DNA from: Lachnospiraceae bacterium
Lineage (GTDB): Bacteria; Bacillota; Clostridia; Lachnospirales; Lachnospiraceae
Assembly (NCBI GenBank): GCA_017622875.1
Contig: JAGAQG010000065.1
Coordinates: 1-47,402, forward strand
Length of the DNA stretch: 47,402 nucleotides
Direction: 5' to 3'
Part shown: positions 7,083 through 16,477 of the stretch, piece after piece
How the letters are laid out: the number at the start of each line of letters is the position of its first letter
How positions within the stretch are numbered: position 1 is the first letter of the stretch
Translations under genes and position numbers: made by a program
Notes under the pieces: model-generated
Seen by the model: the letters and a program-made list of their open reading frames with translations, nothing else
What the model was told of the DNA's origin: nothing
Database searches by the model: none

Positions 7083-8112
7083 ATTTAACTGTGATTATCT
7101 GGAAGGTGCACATCCAAGAATCTTGGAAAAACTGACAGAGACCAATTTTGTGCAGACTCCGGGGTATGGAGAAGACGAATATTGTGACCGTGCAAGAGAA
7201 GTCATTAAAGAAAAATGCGGCGTGCCGAATGCTTATGTGCAGTTCTTAGTGGGCGGTACGCAGACCAACATGACAGTGATTGCTTCTATATTAAAGCCTT
7301 ATCAGGGTGTTCTTTGTGCGAATACAGGTCATATCAATGTGCATGAAACAGGTGCCATTGAAGCTACAGGCCATAAGGTGCTGGCACTGCCATCAGAGAA
7401 TGGTAAGATTACAGCAGCACAGGTACAGGAAGCATATGATACACATTGGGCGGATGCTTCTCATGAACACATTGTACAGCCTGGAATGGTATACATTTCT
7501 CATCCGACAGAAAATGGTACATTGTATACAAAAGAGGAACTGACAGCTTTATATGAAACATGTTCTAAACTGGGACTTCCGCTATTCTTAGATGGCGCAA
7601 GACTTGGCTATGGTCTGATGTCTAAGGGAACAGACCTTACATGGAAGGATATTGCGGCATACACAGATGTATTTTACATTGGCGGAACAAAGGTGGGAGC
7701 ACTTTTTGGGGAAGCGGTGGTTATTACAGACCCGGCGCTTACAAAAGATTTCCGCTATATGATCAAACAGCGAGGCGGTATGCTGGCAAAGGGACGTCTT
7801 TTGGGAATTCAGTTCTTAACATTATTAGAAGATGGACTGTATGAAGAAATCGCAGGTAAAGCTGTAGAACAGGCAATGAGACTGAAAAATACATTTTTGG
7901 AAAAAGGATATCCGTTGCTTTATGATTCTTATACGAATCAGCAGTTTCCGATTCTGCCAAACAGCCAGTTAAAGCAACTGGAAGAAAAATATTCTTTCGA
8001 GCTTTGGACTGCTATGGATGAGGAATACAGTGCTGTACGTTTCTGTACAAGCTGGGCAACAAAGGATGAGGATATTGAAGCTTTGATCAGTGATTTGGAC
8101 AATTTAGAATAA
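7075..8112 (+). CDS. ltaE: Threonine aldolase / beta-eliminating lyase family protein
   Basis: A 345-aa PLP-dependent enzyme of fold type I. Low-specificity L-threonine aldolases cleave threonine or allo-threonine to glycine and acetaldehyde. The family features seen are FNCDYLEGAHPRIL at the N-terminus (the usual substrate loop has SDN or NDY here) and GGTQTN for phosphate binding. The conserved aspartate is in FLDGARLGYG, and the PLP lysine is in YIGGTKVGALFGEA near residue 203. It overlaps the sigma-like gene by 8 bases and is 24 bp upstream of malic enzyme, so the three form one operon. The substrate preference is not fixed by the sequence. Confidence 0.88.
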   Translation: MIRFNCDYLEGAHPRILEKLTETNFVQTPGYGEDEYCDRAREVIKEKCGVPNAYVQFLVGGTQTNMTVIASILKPYQGVLCANTGHINVHETGAIEATGHKVLALPSENGKITAAQVQEAYDTHWADASHEHIVQPGMVYISHPTENGTLYTKEELTALYETCSKLGLPLFLDGARLGYGLMSKGTDLTWKDIAAYTDVFYIGGTKVGALFGEAVVITDPALTKDFRYMIKQRGGMLAKGRLLGIQFLTLLEDGLYEEIAGKAVEQAMRLKNTFLEKGYPLLYDSYTNQQFPILPNSQLKQLEEKYSFELWTAMDEEYSAVRFCTSWATKDEDIEALISDLDNLE

Positions 8113-8136
8113 GGAAGCAAAAGAGGAGAATACAAA

Positions 8137-9309
8137 ATGGATAAAAAGGAATTTGCATTAAAACAACATGAAGCATGGGCTGGAAAGCTGGAAGTAGTCA
8201 GCCGTGCAAAGGTAGAAACACCGGAAGAACTATCAGTTGCTTATACTCCGGGGGTTGCAGAGCCATGCTTAAAAATCAAAGATGACGTGGAGTTATCTTA
8301 CACTTACACACGCCGTCACAATATGGTAGCAGTTATTACAGACGGTACTGCAGTTTTAGGTCTTGGTGATATCGGGCCAGAAGCCGGTATGCCGGTCATG
8401 GAAGGAAAATGTGTTCTGTTTAAAGAATTTGGCGACGTTGACGCAATTCCATTGTGCATCAGAAGTAAAGATGTAGATGAAATTGTAAATACAGTAAAAC
8501 TTCTTGCAGGAAGCTTTGGAGGAATCAATCTGGAAGATATTTCTGCACCAAGATGCTTTGAAATTGAGCGAAAATTAAAAGAATGCTGTGATATTCCGGT
8601 ATTCCACGATGACCAGCACGGAACAGCGATCGTTGTACTTTCTGGTATTATCAATGGTTTAAAAGTAACTGGCAAGAAAAAGGAAGAATGTAAAGTGGTC
8701 GTAAACGGAGCAGGCTCTGCTGGGATTGCCATTACAAAGCTTTTACTGACTTATGGATTTAAAAATGTAACAATGTGTGACATTAACGGTATCATTTCTA
8801 AACAGTCAGAAAAACTGACTTCTGAACAGAGAAAGATGGCTGAAGTTACAAATCCGGAACAGAAGACAGGAAAACTTGCGGATGCACTGAAAGGTGCAGA
8901 TGTATTCGTAGGTGTTTCTGCTCCAAACATTGTGTCACAGGAAATGGTTGCTTCCATGAATAAAGATGCGATTATTTTTGCCATGGCTAATCCGGTACCG
9001 GAAATCATGCCGGACAAGGCGAAAGAAGCCGGAGCAGCCGTTGTCGGTACAGGCCGCAGTGATTATCCGAACCAGATTAATAATGTGCTTGCATTCCCTG
9101 GGGTATTCCGTGGGGCGTTAGATGTTCGTGCAAGCGATATTAATGATGAGATGAAGTTGGCTGCTGCACATGCCATTGCAGGACTGATTTCTGATGAAGA
9201 GCGTTCACCAGAATATATTATTCCAAGTCCGTTTGATAAACGTGTCGTTAAAGCAGTAGCTGAAGCTGTTGCAAAAGCTGCAAGGGAAACTGGAGTTGCC
9301 AGAATTTAG
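8137..9309 (+). CDS. NAD(P)-dependent malic enzyme, decarboxylating
   Basis: A 390-aa malic enzyme of the short bacterial type, which oxidatively decarboxylates malate to pyruvate and CO2 in the cytoplasm. The N-terminal domain has the conserved VAYTPGVAEPC near residues 29-39, the tyrosine motif and a lysine in MEGKCVLFKEFG. FHDDQHGTAIV is the metal-binding motif. The dinucleotide-binding loop is VVNGAGSAGIAITKLL, near residue 188, followed by MANPVPEI. The length matches the single-function enzyme without a phosphotransacetylase tail. An AGAGGAGA site precedes the ATG. The cofactor cannot be decided here. Its stop overlaps the end of the convergent pseudogene by 4 bases, and no terminator is visible between them. 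Confidence 0.95.
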   Translation: MDKKEFALKQHEAWAGKLEVVSRAKVETPEELSVAYTPGVAEPCLKIKDDVELSYTYTRRHNMVAVITDGTAVLGLGDIGPEAGMPVMEGKCVLFKEFGDVDAIPLCIRSKDVDEIVNTVKLLAGSFGGINLEDISAPRCFEIERKLKECCDIPVFHDDQHGTAIVVLSGIINGLKVTGKKKEECKVVVNGAGSAGIAITKLLLTYGFKNVTMCDINGIISKQSEKLTSEQRKMAEVTNPEQKTGKLADALKGADVFVGVSAPNIVSQEMVASMNKDAIIFAMANPVPEIMPDKAKEAGAAVVGTGRSDYPNQINNVLAFPGVFRGALDVRASDINDEMKLAAAHAIAGLISDEERSPEYIIPSPFDKRVVKAVAEAVAKAARETGVARI

Positions 9310-11161
9310 TGAAAATAGGTTTTTTCTACGCGATTAAAGATCATGAAAGTTAAATCAGACCTTTCATCGCTGTTTAGCCCAGTCATGGAACCGTCAGTAT
9401 AGAGGTCATAATGACGGGTGTTATAATATCTAAAAGTGAGGTAATGCGCCGCTGTTGTATACAGCGGCGTAATTTTTACGATATAAGTACTTTTTCCTTT
9501 TGGGACAATCGGTCCTACTTCCATATAACAATAGTCTTTGTCTAAAATTTCCAATCCATAAAATTCTCTGGCAGAAAGAACGGTGCGGTCTGTCTGGAAA
9601 GTCTGCGTAATCGTATCTCCTAGAAGAAGCGGTTCTCGTTCACCGATTGCCATATCCTGAACAATGAATGGAACATTCCTTGTACTCATATTCTGTCAGA
9701 CAGATTACTTTGGCAAAGGGAAGCACTGTAACGATAAGCATTGCAAGGGTAGAGAAACTGACAATGCCATAGGTGCGAGGGTCAAAGTGTCTTTCTGACA
9801 GTCTGCAAATACTCTCAGAAGCAGGGATTACGATCAGCATAGAAAATCCAAAGCTGTAAATATAGTAGGATTCCCAGAAAATGTGAAAAACCATTCCCCC
9901 GAGTAGGGTTAAAAAAATCAGGTAGTAAGAATTGTCACATTTTCTGCGAAACAAAGAGATTACAGATAAGAGGAACATTCCCATGACAGCAACATGGAAC
10001 ATATGGCAGTAAAGTGCAAAAAAGTCTCCATGGTCACCCCCGAGGAAGGATTGTAAGGTACTGTAATTTCTGGAAGTGGTCAGAAAATCACCGTAGTCTT
10101 CTGTACCGTCGCTCCATGTAAGACCAAGTTTATGGTTGGCAAGGGAAAGGGTGCCCGTCATACCCATGGCTTTTATGCGTTTTTTTAATATCTGAAAAGA
10201 AGCCGTCTCTTTCTCATCCAAAGTGTCATATTTGGAAATTAATTGATAGTCATCTTCGTTGTAGGAACCTCTTGTCTGTGGATTTGAAGCGAACATCAGA
10301 TAATAGATTGGAGGCATTTGACTGTCATGATAATCTTCTGTGATATAAGTGTTCTGCCATATGGTGTAGCCGCCAAAGCAGAGAAAAAATCCAAGAACAA
10401 CAGAAAATGTAAGTACGGTCAGCTGTTTTGGGGAATAAGCACTTGAATCGACATTTTTGGCACGGATGAACAAATAAATAATGAGTGCAATTCCTGCAAT
10501 CAGAACAGTGGCACGCAGTCTGAATCCCAGAGCAAGAGAGATACCAGACAGCAGTCCAAGCAGACATTTTTTTATAAAATTCTGCTCTTTTAAGAAACAG
10601 ATAATGAAAAGCATTGATCCCATAAGAAGCGGCAGCATGAGCGTAGTCGTATAGCAGCCAGCAGCACAGACATATAAAATAGGATTAAATGCGCAGAATA
10701 ATACTGTTGAATGCGGTGATGGAAATATTGAATGGATAACGGCCAAAGTAACTGTCATTAGCGGTCAGGGATAGCTTTCCGGTCTGAATCATTTCTAAAG
10801 CTCCATCAAAAACTCTTAGATGGTCATAGCGCAGGATTGCTTGTAAATAAAATAAGAGCAGATATTGTATGGTTACACCGACTGCAGTTAACAAAAGTGT
10901 CAGAAAAATCTGACTGCGTTTAGAAAGAACGTGGAGAAATTTACCAATTACAAGGAAAAAGCAGACCAATAGAATGGCGCCACAGATTGTCCATATGGAT
11001 AAAGCCCTGCGGTTCATAACTTTAATTAAAAAATTCATGCCTGTGATATTAAAAGTTGCTTGTGCGAGGATCAGCACAGATAAGCATAGAAGGATGGATA
11101 TGCTGATCAGGTATAGAAGATGTTTGATTTTTTCCTGATTTATGGAAAATGAGCTCGTCAT
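9306..11161 (-). pseudogene. Decayed paralogue of the polytopic membrane protein at 11298-13394
   Basis: Three minus-strand frames (11161 to 10685, 10758 to 9640, 9689 to 9306) align in order with the intact 698-aa gene upstream. The first covers the N-terminal helices to FNSIILRI. The second resumes at FNPILYVCAAGCYTTTLML, so about 50 codons are deleted with a frameshift near 10690-10750. A second frame change lies near 9640-9690. The last fragment lacks about 30 codons of the extracellular tail but keeps the ending TDGSMTGLNSDERSDL. The start still has a CGGAGGA site. It is a degraded tandem duplicate; the intact copy's function is itself only partly assigned. Confidence 0.85.
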
Positions 11162-11236
11162 GTAAAAGTCCTCCGTTCATCTATATTTTGGGATAGTGTG
11201 CCCAATAAAATATATTCAAAACAGAGAAGAAAAATT

Positions 11237-11275
11237 AAACTCCCGGAAAGATGCGTTTTCCGGGAGTTTATGATC
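11237..11275 (-). terminator. Intrinsic terminator between the paralogous membrane genes
   Basis: A 13-bp inverted repeat, AAACTCCCGGAAA / TTTCCGGGAGTTT, is followed on the minus strand by AATTTTTC. It ends the transcript of the intact membrane-protein gene before the decayed copy. Confidence 0.8.
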
Positions 11276-11297
11276 TTGTACAGGTATAAAAAATAGT

Positions 11298-13394
11298 TTA
11301 GTGGAAGTAGCCTGAGGTTACATTTAAAAATACCATAAAGGCTAAATCTGATCTTTCATCACTATTCAGGCCGGTCATAGAACCGTCGCTGTAAATATCA
11401 TATTGGTGTGTATTGTAATAGCCAAACATTAAATAATTTTCATCCGTTGTATGGAGTGCTGTAAGGCGAATCCGATAAGTTTCCTCGCCATTAGGAATGA
11501 TATCATTAAATTTTAAATAGCAGTAACCACCGTTTTCGGCCTCTGCACCGATAAAATCACGACTGGACAGCACATCATCGTTTGAAGAAAGCAGCTCCAT
11601 ACGGTAAATGGAATCATTGGATGCTCCCGTGTCATTGTAAACTTTGCAGCCCACGTGATTGAAAGGAAGGTCTGCTTTGAAAGTCTGAGTAATGACATTT
11701 CCGCTCAAAAGTGGCTGGCACTCTCCAAGAGACATATCCTGAACGACTGCGTAGTCATTATGCTCGTATTCGGCATTGTCCATGGTTTTGATGCATGGAA
11801 TGAGCAGGAAAAGGAAAAGCAGAAGGGAGGTTCCTCCCAGAATACCTGAAGTAGGGAGGGCAAATTGCTTTTCCGATAATTTACGGACACTCTCGGAGGC
11901 TGGAATGATCAAGAGCATGGAAAATCCGAAACTGTAAACATAAAAGGATTCCCAGAAAATGTGAAAAACCATTCCTCCAAGGAGTGTTAAAAATATTAAA
12001 TAGTAGGAGGAATCACATTTTCTTTTTAATGCAAACACTACCGCGAGACAGAACATAGCCATAATTGCAACGTGATAAATATGGCAATAGAGAGCAAAGA
12101 AATCTTTATGTTCCCCTGCAATCCATGAATGAAGCTTGCCGTAGTTTCTGGAAGTAGTCAGAAAATCTCTGTAGTCCTCGGTTCCATCACTCCATGTAGT
12201 GCCAAGCTTATGCTCTGCAAGGGAAAGAGTTCCGGAAACCCCGTAGTTTTTTAGACGCTCTTTTAAAACCTGTATGGAAACTTCTTTCTTTTCAGCCAAA
12301 GTATCGTACTGAGAGATCATTCCAAAATCATCTTCATTGTAGCTGCCCCTTGACTCTGGATTTGCAGCAAACATCAGATAATAAATTGCCGGCATCTGGG
12401 TATCTGTGTAATCTTCCGTGATGCAGGTATTCTGAACAGCTGTATAGCCTCCAAAACTAATCATACTCCCGAGCAGAACAGAACAGATCAGGAGCGCTGT
12501 CTGTTTACCAGAATATTTTATAGAAGTTTCATTCTTTTTGCGAATAATCAGGTAAATGACCAGTGCGATTCCTGCAATAAATACTGTAGCACGCAGTCTG
12601 CTTCCGAAAGCGAGAGCAGCACCGGCAAGGAAGCCAAGGAGCCATTTTTTTCGAAATTGCTGTTCTTTTAAAAAGCAGATGACAAACAGAAGGGTTCCCA
12701 TAAGAAGCGGGAGCATGAGAGTTGTTGTATAGCAGCCCATTGCACAAACATAAAGTATTGGGTTTGCAGCACACAGGATTGCAAAAAGGGTGGCATTTTT
12801 AACAGAATGCAGAATTTTTACGATCTGCCAGGAAAAAAATATGCCAAGATCTATAAGAAAAAGATAGACACATTGCAGGGAAAGCAGGAAAAATTTTTCC
12901 GGAAGTCCCAAAAGAGTAACAATTCGTAAAATCATACTGTTAAAGAAAGCAATAGAGATGTTAAAAGGATAAAGCCCAAAATAACCATCCTTGGCAGTCA
13001 GAGAAAGCTTTCCGGTATTCAGAATTTCCAATGCACCATCGAAGACCCTAAGATGGTCATATCGGAGTACTGCCTGTATATGAAACAAAAGAAAATACTG
13101 CAAAATGATAACGAGAACGGATAAGCAAATGGTCAGTACAATCTGATTTCGTGAAGAAAGTGCAGATAAAAGCTTTCCAATGAAAAGGAAACAGCAGAGA
13201 AACACAGCGGCGCCCAAAATGATTGCAGCAGACAGATGGTGCTGACTCATGATCTTATCAAGATAGCTCAGCAGAGTAAAATTAGAGACTGACTGAACTA
13301 AGACGAGTGCAGACAAGCCTAACAGTATAAAAATACTGATAAGATATAAAATATGTTTTATTTTTTCCCAATTTGTAGAAATGATATTTTGCAT
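11298..13394 (-). CDS. Large polytopic membrane protein, GT-C glycosyltransferase-like
   Basis: A 698-aa protein with about 12-13 hydrophobic helices from residue 10 to about 560. A hydrophilic C-terminal domain of roughly 130 residues follows, ending in SDERSDLAFMVF. The segment after the second pair of helices contains LRYDHLRVFDGA and GYFGLYPFNI, the position where GT-C-fold polyprenyl-phosphate sugar transferases carry acidic catalytic residues. That analogy is structural, not a recognised family match. The gene starts 18 bp after the LysR gene's stop with an AGGAGGAC site, so the two are probably co-transcribed. A decayed second copy lies just downstream. Cell-surface glycan synthesis is a plausible but unproven role. 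Confidence 0.65.
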   Translation of the reverse strand: MQNIISTNWEKIKHILYLISIFILLGLSALVLVQSVSNFTLLSYLDKIMSQHHLSAAIILGAAVFLCCFLFIGKLLSALSSRNQIVLTICLSVLVIILQYFLLFHIQAVLRYDHLRVFDGALEILNTGKLSLTAKDGYFGLYPFNISIAFFNSMILRIVTLLGLPEKFFLLSLQCVYLFLIDLGIFFSWQIVKILHSVKNATLFAILCAANPILYVCAMGCYTTTLMLPLLMGTLLFVICFLKEQQFRKKWLLGFLAGAALAFGSRLRATVFIAGIALVIYLIIRKKNETSIKYSGKQTALLICSVLLGSMISFGGYTAVQNTCITEDYTDTQMPAIYYLMFAANPESRGSYNEDDFGMISQYDTLAEKKEVSIQVLKERLKNYGVSGTLSLAEHKLGTTWSDGTEDYRDFLTTSRNYGKLHSWIAGEHKDFFALYCHIYHVAIMAMFCLAVVFALKRKCDSSYYLIFLTLLGGMVFHIFWESFYVYSFGFSMLLIIPASESVRKLSEKQFALPTSGILGGTSLLLFLFLLIPCIKTMDNAEYEHNDYAVVQDMSLGECQPLLSGNVITQTFKADLPFNHVGCKVYNDTGASNDSIYRMELLSSNDDVLSSRDFIGAEAENGGYCYLKFNDIIPNGEETYRIRLTALHTTDENYLMFGYYNTHQYDIYSDGSMTGLNSDERSDLAFMVFLNVTSGYFH

Positions 13395-13411
13395 AAATAG
13401 TCCTCCTGTTA

Positions 13412-14299
13412 TTAAATTCTTTCAATAAATTGTCTGAGAGCAGGACTTTCATCCTCCTTTTTCCATACGGCAAGAATTTGTTCAAATTCACCCTCGCCAA
13501 TCAAAGGAATAAAAGTCAGGTTATCGGCATCTGTCAGTTTACTGGTGACATAGGATGGCAGAATGGAAATTCCCTCTTCCGCAGCCACCATCATTAGAAT
13601 GCTTTCAATATCACTGGAACGAAACAGAATATTTGGCTGATATCCTGCCTGCTTATATAGTTCAAGGAAATGATTGTCCCCGTAAGACTCCGGAGAACCG
13701 GAGGGCGACATATAAAGAATCGGCTCACCTTTTAATTCCTTTCGGCTTAAAGAATTTCTTCGGGCCAGTGGATGACTGTTATACAGTGCCACGGATAATG
13801 GGGCAAGCTCCATCAGTTTATATTCAATGGTACCTTCTTCAAGAATATTGGTACTGTCCCATGTAAAAATAATGTCATATTCATTGTTGAAAAGCCCTGC
13901 AGCCAGCATATCGGTATCGCAGCGGTAGCAGGTAATGAGAATATTCGGGTAATCTAAGTGAAAGCTTCTTAATATATTTGAAAGATTACTTCTTTCATAG
14001 CCCTTTGTATAACCTATACGCAAAGTACCGACCAGACCGGTAGATGCGTCATGGACACGGCTTAAAGCAGTATTGATACGCTCTACGATTGCTTTTGCTT
14101 CTATTAAAAAAACATTTCCGGCAGGAGTCAGGGCAATCGGACGTCTTGTACGGTCAATTAAGGAGACTCCCATCTGTTCCTCTAATGCGTGAATCTGCTG
14201 AGTGATGGCAGTCTGAGAAATATAATATTGATTGGCGGCTTTGGTAAAGCTCTGGTATTCCGCAACCGCTATGAAATACTTTAGCTGATTGATATTCAT
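13412..14299 (-). CDS. LysR-family transcriptional regulator
   Basis: A 295-aa regulator. The N-terminal winged helix is typical of LysR proteins (MNINQLKYFIAVAEYQSFTKAANQ at the start, then YISQTAITQQIHALEEQMGV). The C-terminal part from about residue 90 is the periplasmic-binding-protein-like effector domain. The start at 14299 is chosen over an upstream in-frame ATG because the domain begins here and GAGGA lies at the right distance. It is divergent from the TrpXYZ-like transporter at 14485. A dyad typical of LysR binding lies at 14315-14329, so it probably controls that transporter and itself. The effector is unknown. Confidence 0.92.
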   Translation of the reverse strand: MNINQLKYFIAVAEYQSFTKAANQYYISQTAITQQIHALEEQMGVSLIDRTRRPIALTPAGNVFLIEAKAIVERINTALSRVHDASTGLVGTLRIGYTKGYERSNLSNILRSFHLDYPNILITCYRCDTDMLAAGLFNNEYDIIFTWDSTNILEEGTIEYKLMELAPLSVALYNSHPLARRNSLSRKELKGEPILYMSPSGSPESYGDNHFLELYKQAGYQPNILFRSSDIESILMMVAAEEGISILPSYVTSKLTDADNLTFIPLIGEGEFEQILAVWKKEDESPALRQFIERI

Positions 14300-14314
14300 A
14301 GGATTCCTCACAGT

Positions 14315-14329
14315 ATAAGTTTTTCTTAT
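14315..14329 (+). promoter_or_regulatory. LysR-type binding site at about -65
   Basis: A perfect 15-bp dyad, ATAAG-TTTTT-CTTAT, fits the T-N11-A LysR box. It is centred about 64 bp upstream of the predicted transcription start of the transporter operon, the position where LysR activators usually hold their recognition site. It also lies just upstream of the divergent lysR gene, allowing autoregulation. Confidence 0.65.
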
Positions 14330-14350
14330 TTTAATATGAAGAACATGAAT

Positions 14351-14379
14351 TTGCAATCACTATTTCACAGAGGTATAAT
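14351..14379 (+). promoter_or_regulatory. Promoter of the TrpXYZ-like operon
   Basis: A -35 TTGCAA (14351-14356) and a -10 TATAAT (14374-14379) are 17 bp apart. The start codon follows about 100 bases after the expected transcription start, leaving a leader in which TGCGCA occurs twice. Confidence 0.75.
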
Positions 14380-14484
14380 CTTAAAATGTGATATTGCGCA
14401 GGCAAATTTATGGAAAAGATAGATTTTTGCGCATTTATTTATGTCAGGGACATAAGAAAATGAAGATTTAAAGGGGTAAAAGAA

Positions 14485-15528
14485 ATGAAAAAGTTATTAG
14501 CAACAATGATGGCTGTTTTAATGGCGGCAACAATGTTAGTTGGATGCGGCGGTTCTGAAGAAGCAGCAGCACCAGCAGAAGAAGCGGCAGCTGTAGAAGA
14601 AACAGCAGAAGAATCAACAGAAGCTACAGGCGAGATGGTAAACATCGGAGTTATTCAGTTTATGCAGCACGGTTCACTTGACGAAAACTATAAAGGTTTC
14701 GTAGATGGTCTTGCAGAAGCAGGCTATGTAGAAGGCGAAAATCTGACAATCAACTTCCAGAATGCATCTGGTGAAGTAGCAAACTGTCAGCAGATCTGTG
14801 AATTATTCGCAAACAGTGACACAGATTTAGTATTTGCAATTGCTACACCAGCAGCTCAGTCAGCAGTCAATGTATTCCAGGAAACAGAAATTCCTGTATT
14901 ATTCTCATCTGTAACAGATGCCGTAGGTGCAGGTCTTGTTGACAGCAATGAAGCTCCAGGCAAAAATGTAACAGGTACTTTAGACATGCCGGTCATCGCT
15001 GATCAGATCGCAGTGATCAAAGACGTTCTTCCAGAAGCTCAGAAAGTAGCAATCCTTTACACATCAAGCGAAGCAAACTCTGAAATTCAGGCAGAAGAAG
15101 CAAAAGCAGCAGCAGAAGCACTTGGTATGGAAGTTGTGATCCAGACATCTTCTTCCTCAAACGATATCCCACAGGTTATCTCTTCAGTTGTAGGTTCTGT
15201 AGACGCAATCTACATTCCATCTGACAATGCATTTGCAAGTGCTATGGCAACAGTTAATAAAACCGCAGTTGACAACCAGATTCCTGTATTCTGTGCAGTA
15301 GAAGCAATGATTCAGGAAGGCGGTATTGCTACAACAGCAATTGATTACTATGAACTCGGAAAACAGACAGCAGCTCAGGCAGTTCGTGTATTAAATGGTG
15401 AAGCAGCATCTGAAATCGCTGTAGAAACACAGAAAGAATGTGCACTGGTTGTTAATAAAACATTTGCTGAAAGTGTTGGGGTAGAAGTTCCGGCAGAAGT
15501 TTTAGATAAGGCAGTAACAGTATATTAA
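14485..15528 (+). CDS. ABC transporter substrate-binding lipoprotein (TrpX/COG2984-like)
   Basis: A 347-aa lipoprotein with an MKKLLATMMAVLMAATMLVGC signal and lipobox, so Cys21 should be lipidated. An alanine/glutamate-rich linker follows. The mature domain from about residue 50 has the two-lobed fold of COG2984 (IGVIQFMQHGSLDENYKGFVDGL, then IPVLFSSVTDAVGAGLV). Streptococcal relatives (TrpX) bind tryptophan and others bind tyrosine or unknown ligands. It is the first gene of a three-gene operon with permease and ATPase, activated perhaps by the divergent LysR protein. The ligand is not decided by sequence; an aromatic amino acid is a guess by family. Confidence 0.88.
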   Translation: MKKLLATMMAVLMAATMLVGCGGSEEAAAPAEEAAAVEETAEESTEATGEMVNIGVIQFMQHGSLDENYKGFVDGLAEAGYVEGENLTINFQNASGEVANCQQICELFANSDTDLVFAIATPAAQSAVNVFQETEIPVLFSSVTDAVGAGLVDSNEAPGKNVTGTLDMPVIADQIAVIKDVLPEAQKVAILYTSSEANSEIQAEEAKAAAEALGMEVVIQTSSSSNDIPQVISSVVGSVDAIYIPSDNAFASAMATVNKTAVDNQIPVFCAVEAMIQEGGIATTAIDYYELGKQTAAQAVRVLNGEAASEIAVETQKECALVVNKTFAESVGVEVPAEVLDKAVTVY

Positions 15529-15547
15529 TTAAAGGAAACAAACGATT

Positions 15548-16477
15548 ATGGCAATTACAAATTGGTTATGGGATATTCAGGGTGGTGTGACCCTTGGTAT
15601 CATCTGGGCGATGATGGCGTTAGGACTTTATCTGACCTACCGTGTATTAAATTATGCGGATATGACAGTTGATGGAAGTCTGACCCTTGGGGGAGCCATT
15701 TCGGCAGTGGCAGTAACTGCAGGTGTTCCACCAATCTTGGCAATCCTGATTGCAATGGTTGGAGGTATGGCAGCAGGTTCTGTGACAGGATTTTTACATA
15801 CAAAACTAAAAATTCCGGATCTGTTAGCTGGTATTCTTACCCAGTTTGGTTTATATTCCATTAATTTACGTATTATGGGAAAGGCCAACTTTGGTCTTTT
15901 AAATCAGGTAACATTATTCAGCCAGATCAAGGACTTAGGGGTTCCTTCCAAATGGGCAGGGCTTGTGGTAGGTCTGATATTTATTGTTATTTTAGTTATT
16001 GGAATTTACTGTTTCTTTGGAACAGAAATTGGATGTGCGCTTCGTGCCACAGGAAACAACCCGGATATGGTAAGAGCCATGGGCTCCAATACAAAGGCTT
16101 ATATTGTGCTGGGCCTGGTGATTGGCAATGGTCTTGTGGCAATGTGTGGTGCGATTTTAGCGCAGTATCAGGGCTATGCTGATATCAACATGGGCGTAGG
16201 TACGATCGTTATCGGTCTTGCAGCAATTATGATCGGTGAAGTGATCTTCAGTAAAAAATCTTATATGCACCGTTTGACAGGTGTTGTGATCGGTTCTATT
16301 GTTTACAGAATCGTGATTGCATTTGTACTTCGTATCAGTCTGAACTCTAATTTTATTATCAAGATTACAGCGGACGATATGAAGCTGATCACAGCAATTC
16401 TTGTAGCAATCGCAATGGTATTGCCAAGAATGCAGAAAAAAGCTGCAGCAAAATCTGCAAAGGGGGACCATAAATAA
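15548..16477 (+). CDS. ABC transporter permease (COG4120-like)
   Basis: A 309-aa membrane protein with about eight hydrophobic segments of the LivH/RbsC-type permease fold. The motif ADMTVDGSLTLGGA near residues 36-49 and the EAA-like loop ALRATGNNPDMVRAMG near residues 167-182 are typical of the COG4120 partner of COG2984 binding proteins. The gene is 19 bp downstream of the binding protein and abuts the ATPase (stop and start adjacent). It forms the membrane pore of the TrpXYZ-like importer. Confidence 0.9.
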   Translation: MAITNWLWDIQGGVTLGIIWAMMALGLYLTYRVLNYADMTVDGSLTLGGAISAVAVTAGVPPILAILIAMVGGMAAGSVTGFLHTKLKIPDLLAGILTQFGLYSINLRIMGKANFGLLNQVTLFSQIKDLGVPSKWAGLVVGLIFIVILVIGIYCFFGTEIGCALRATGNNPDMVRAMGSNTKAYIVLGLVIGNGLVAMCGAILAQYQGYADINMGVGTIVIGLAAIMIGEVIFSKKSYMHRLTGVVIGSIVYRIVIAFVLRISLNSNFIIKITADDMKLITAILVAIAMVLPRMQKKAAAKSAKGDHK

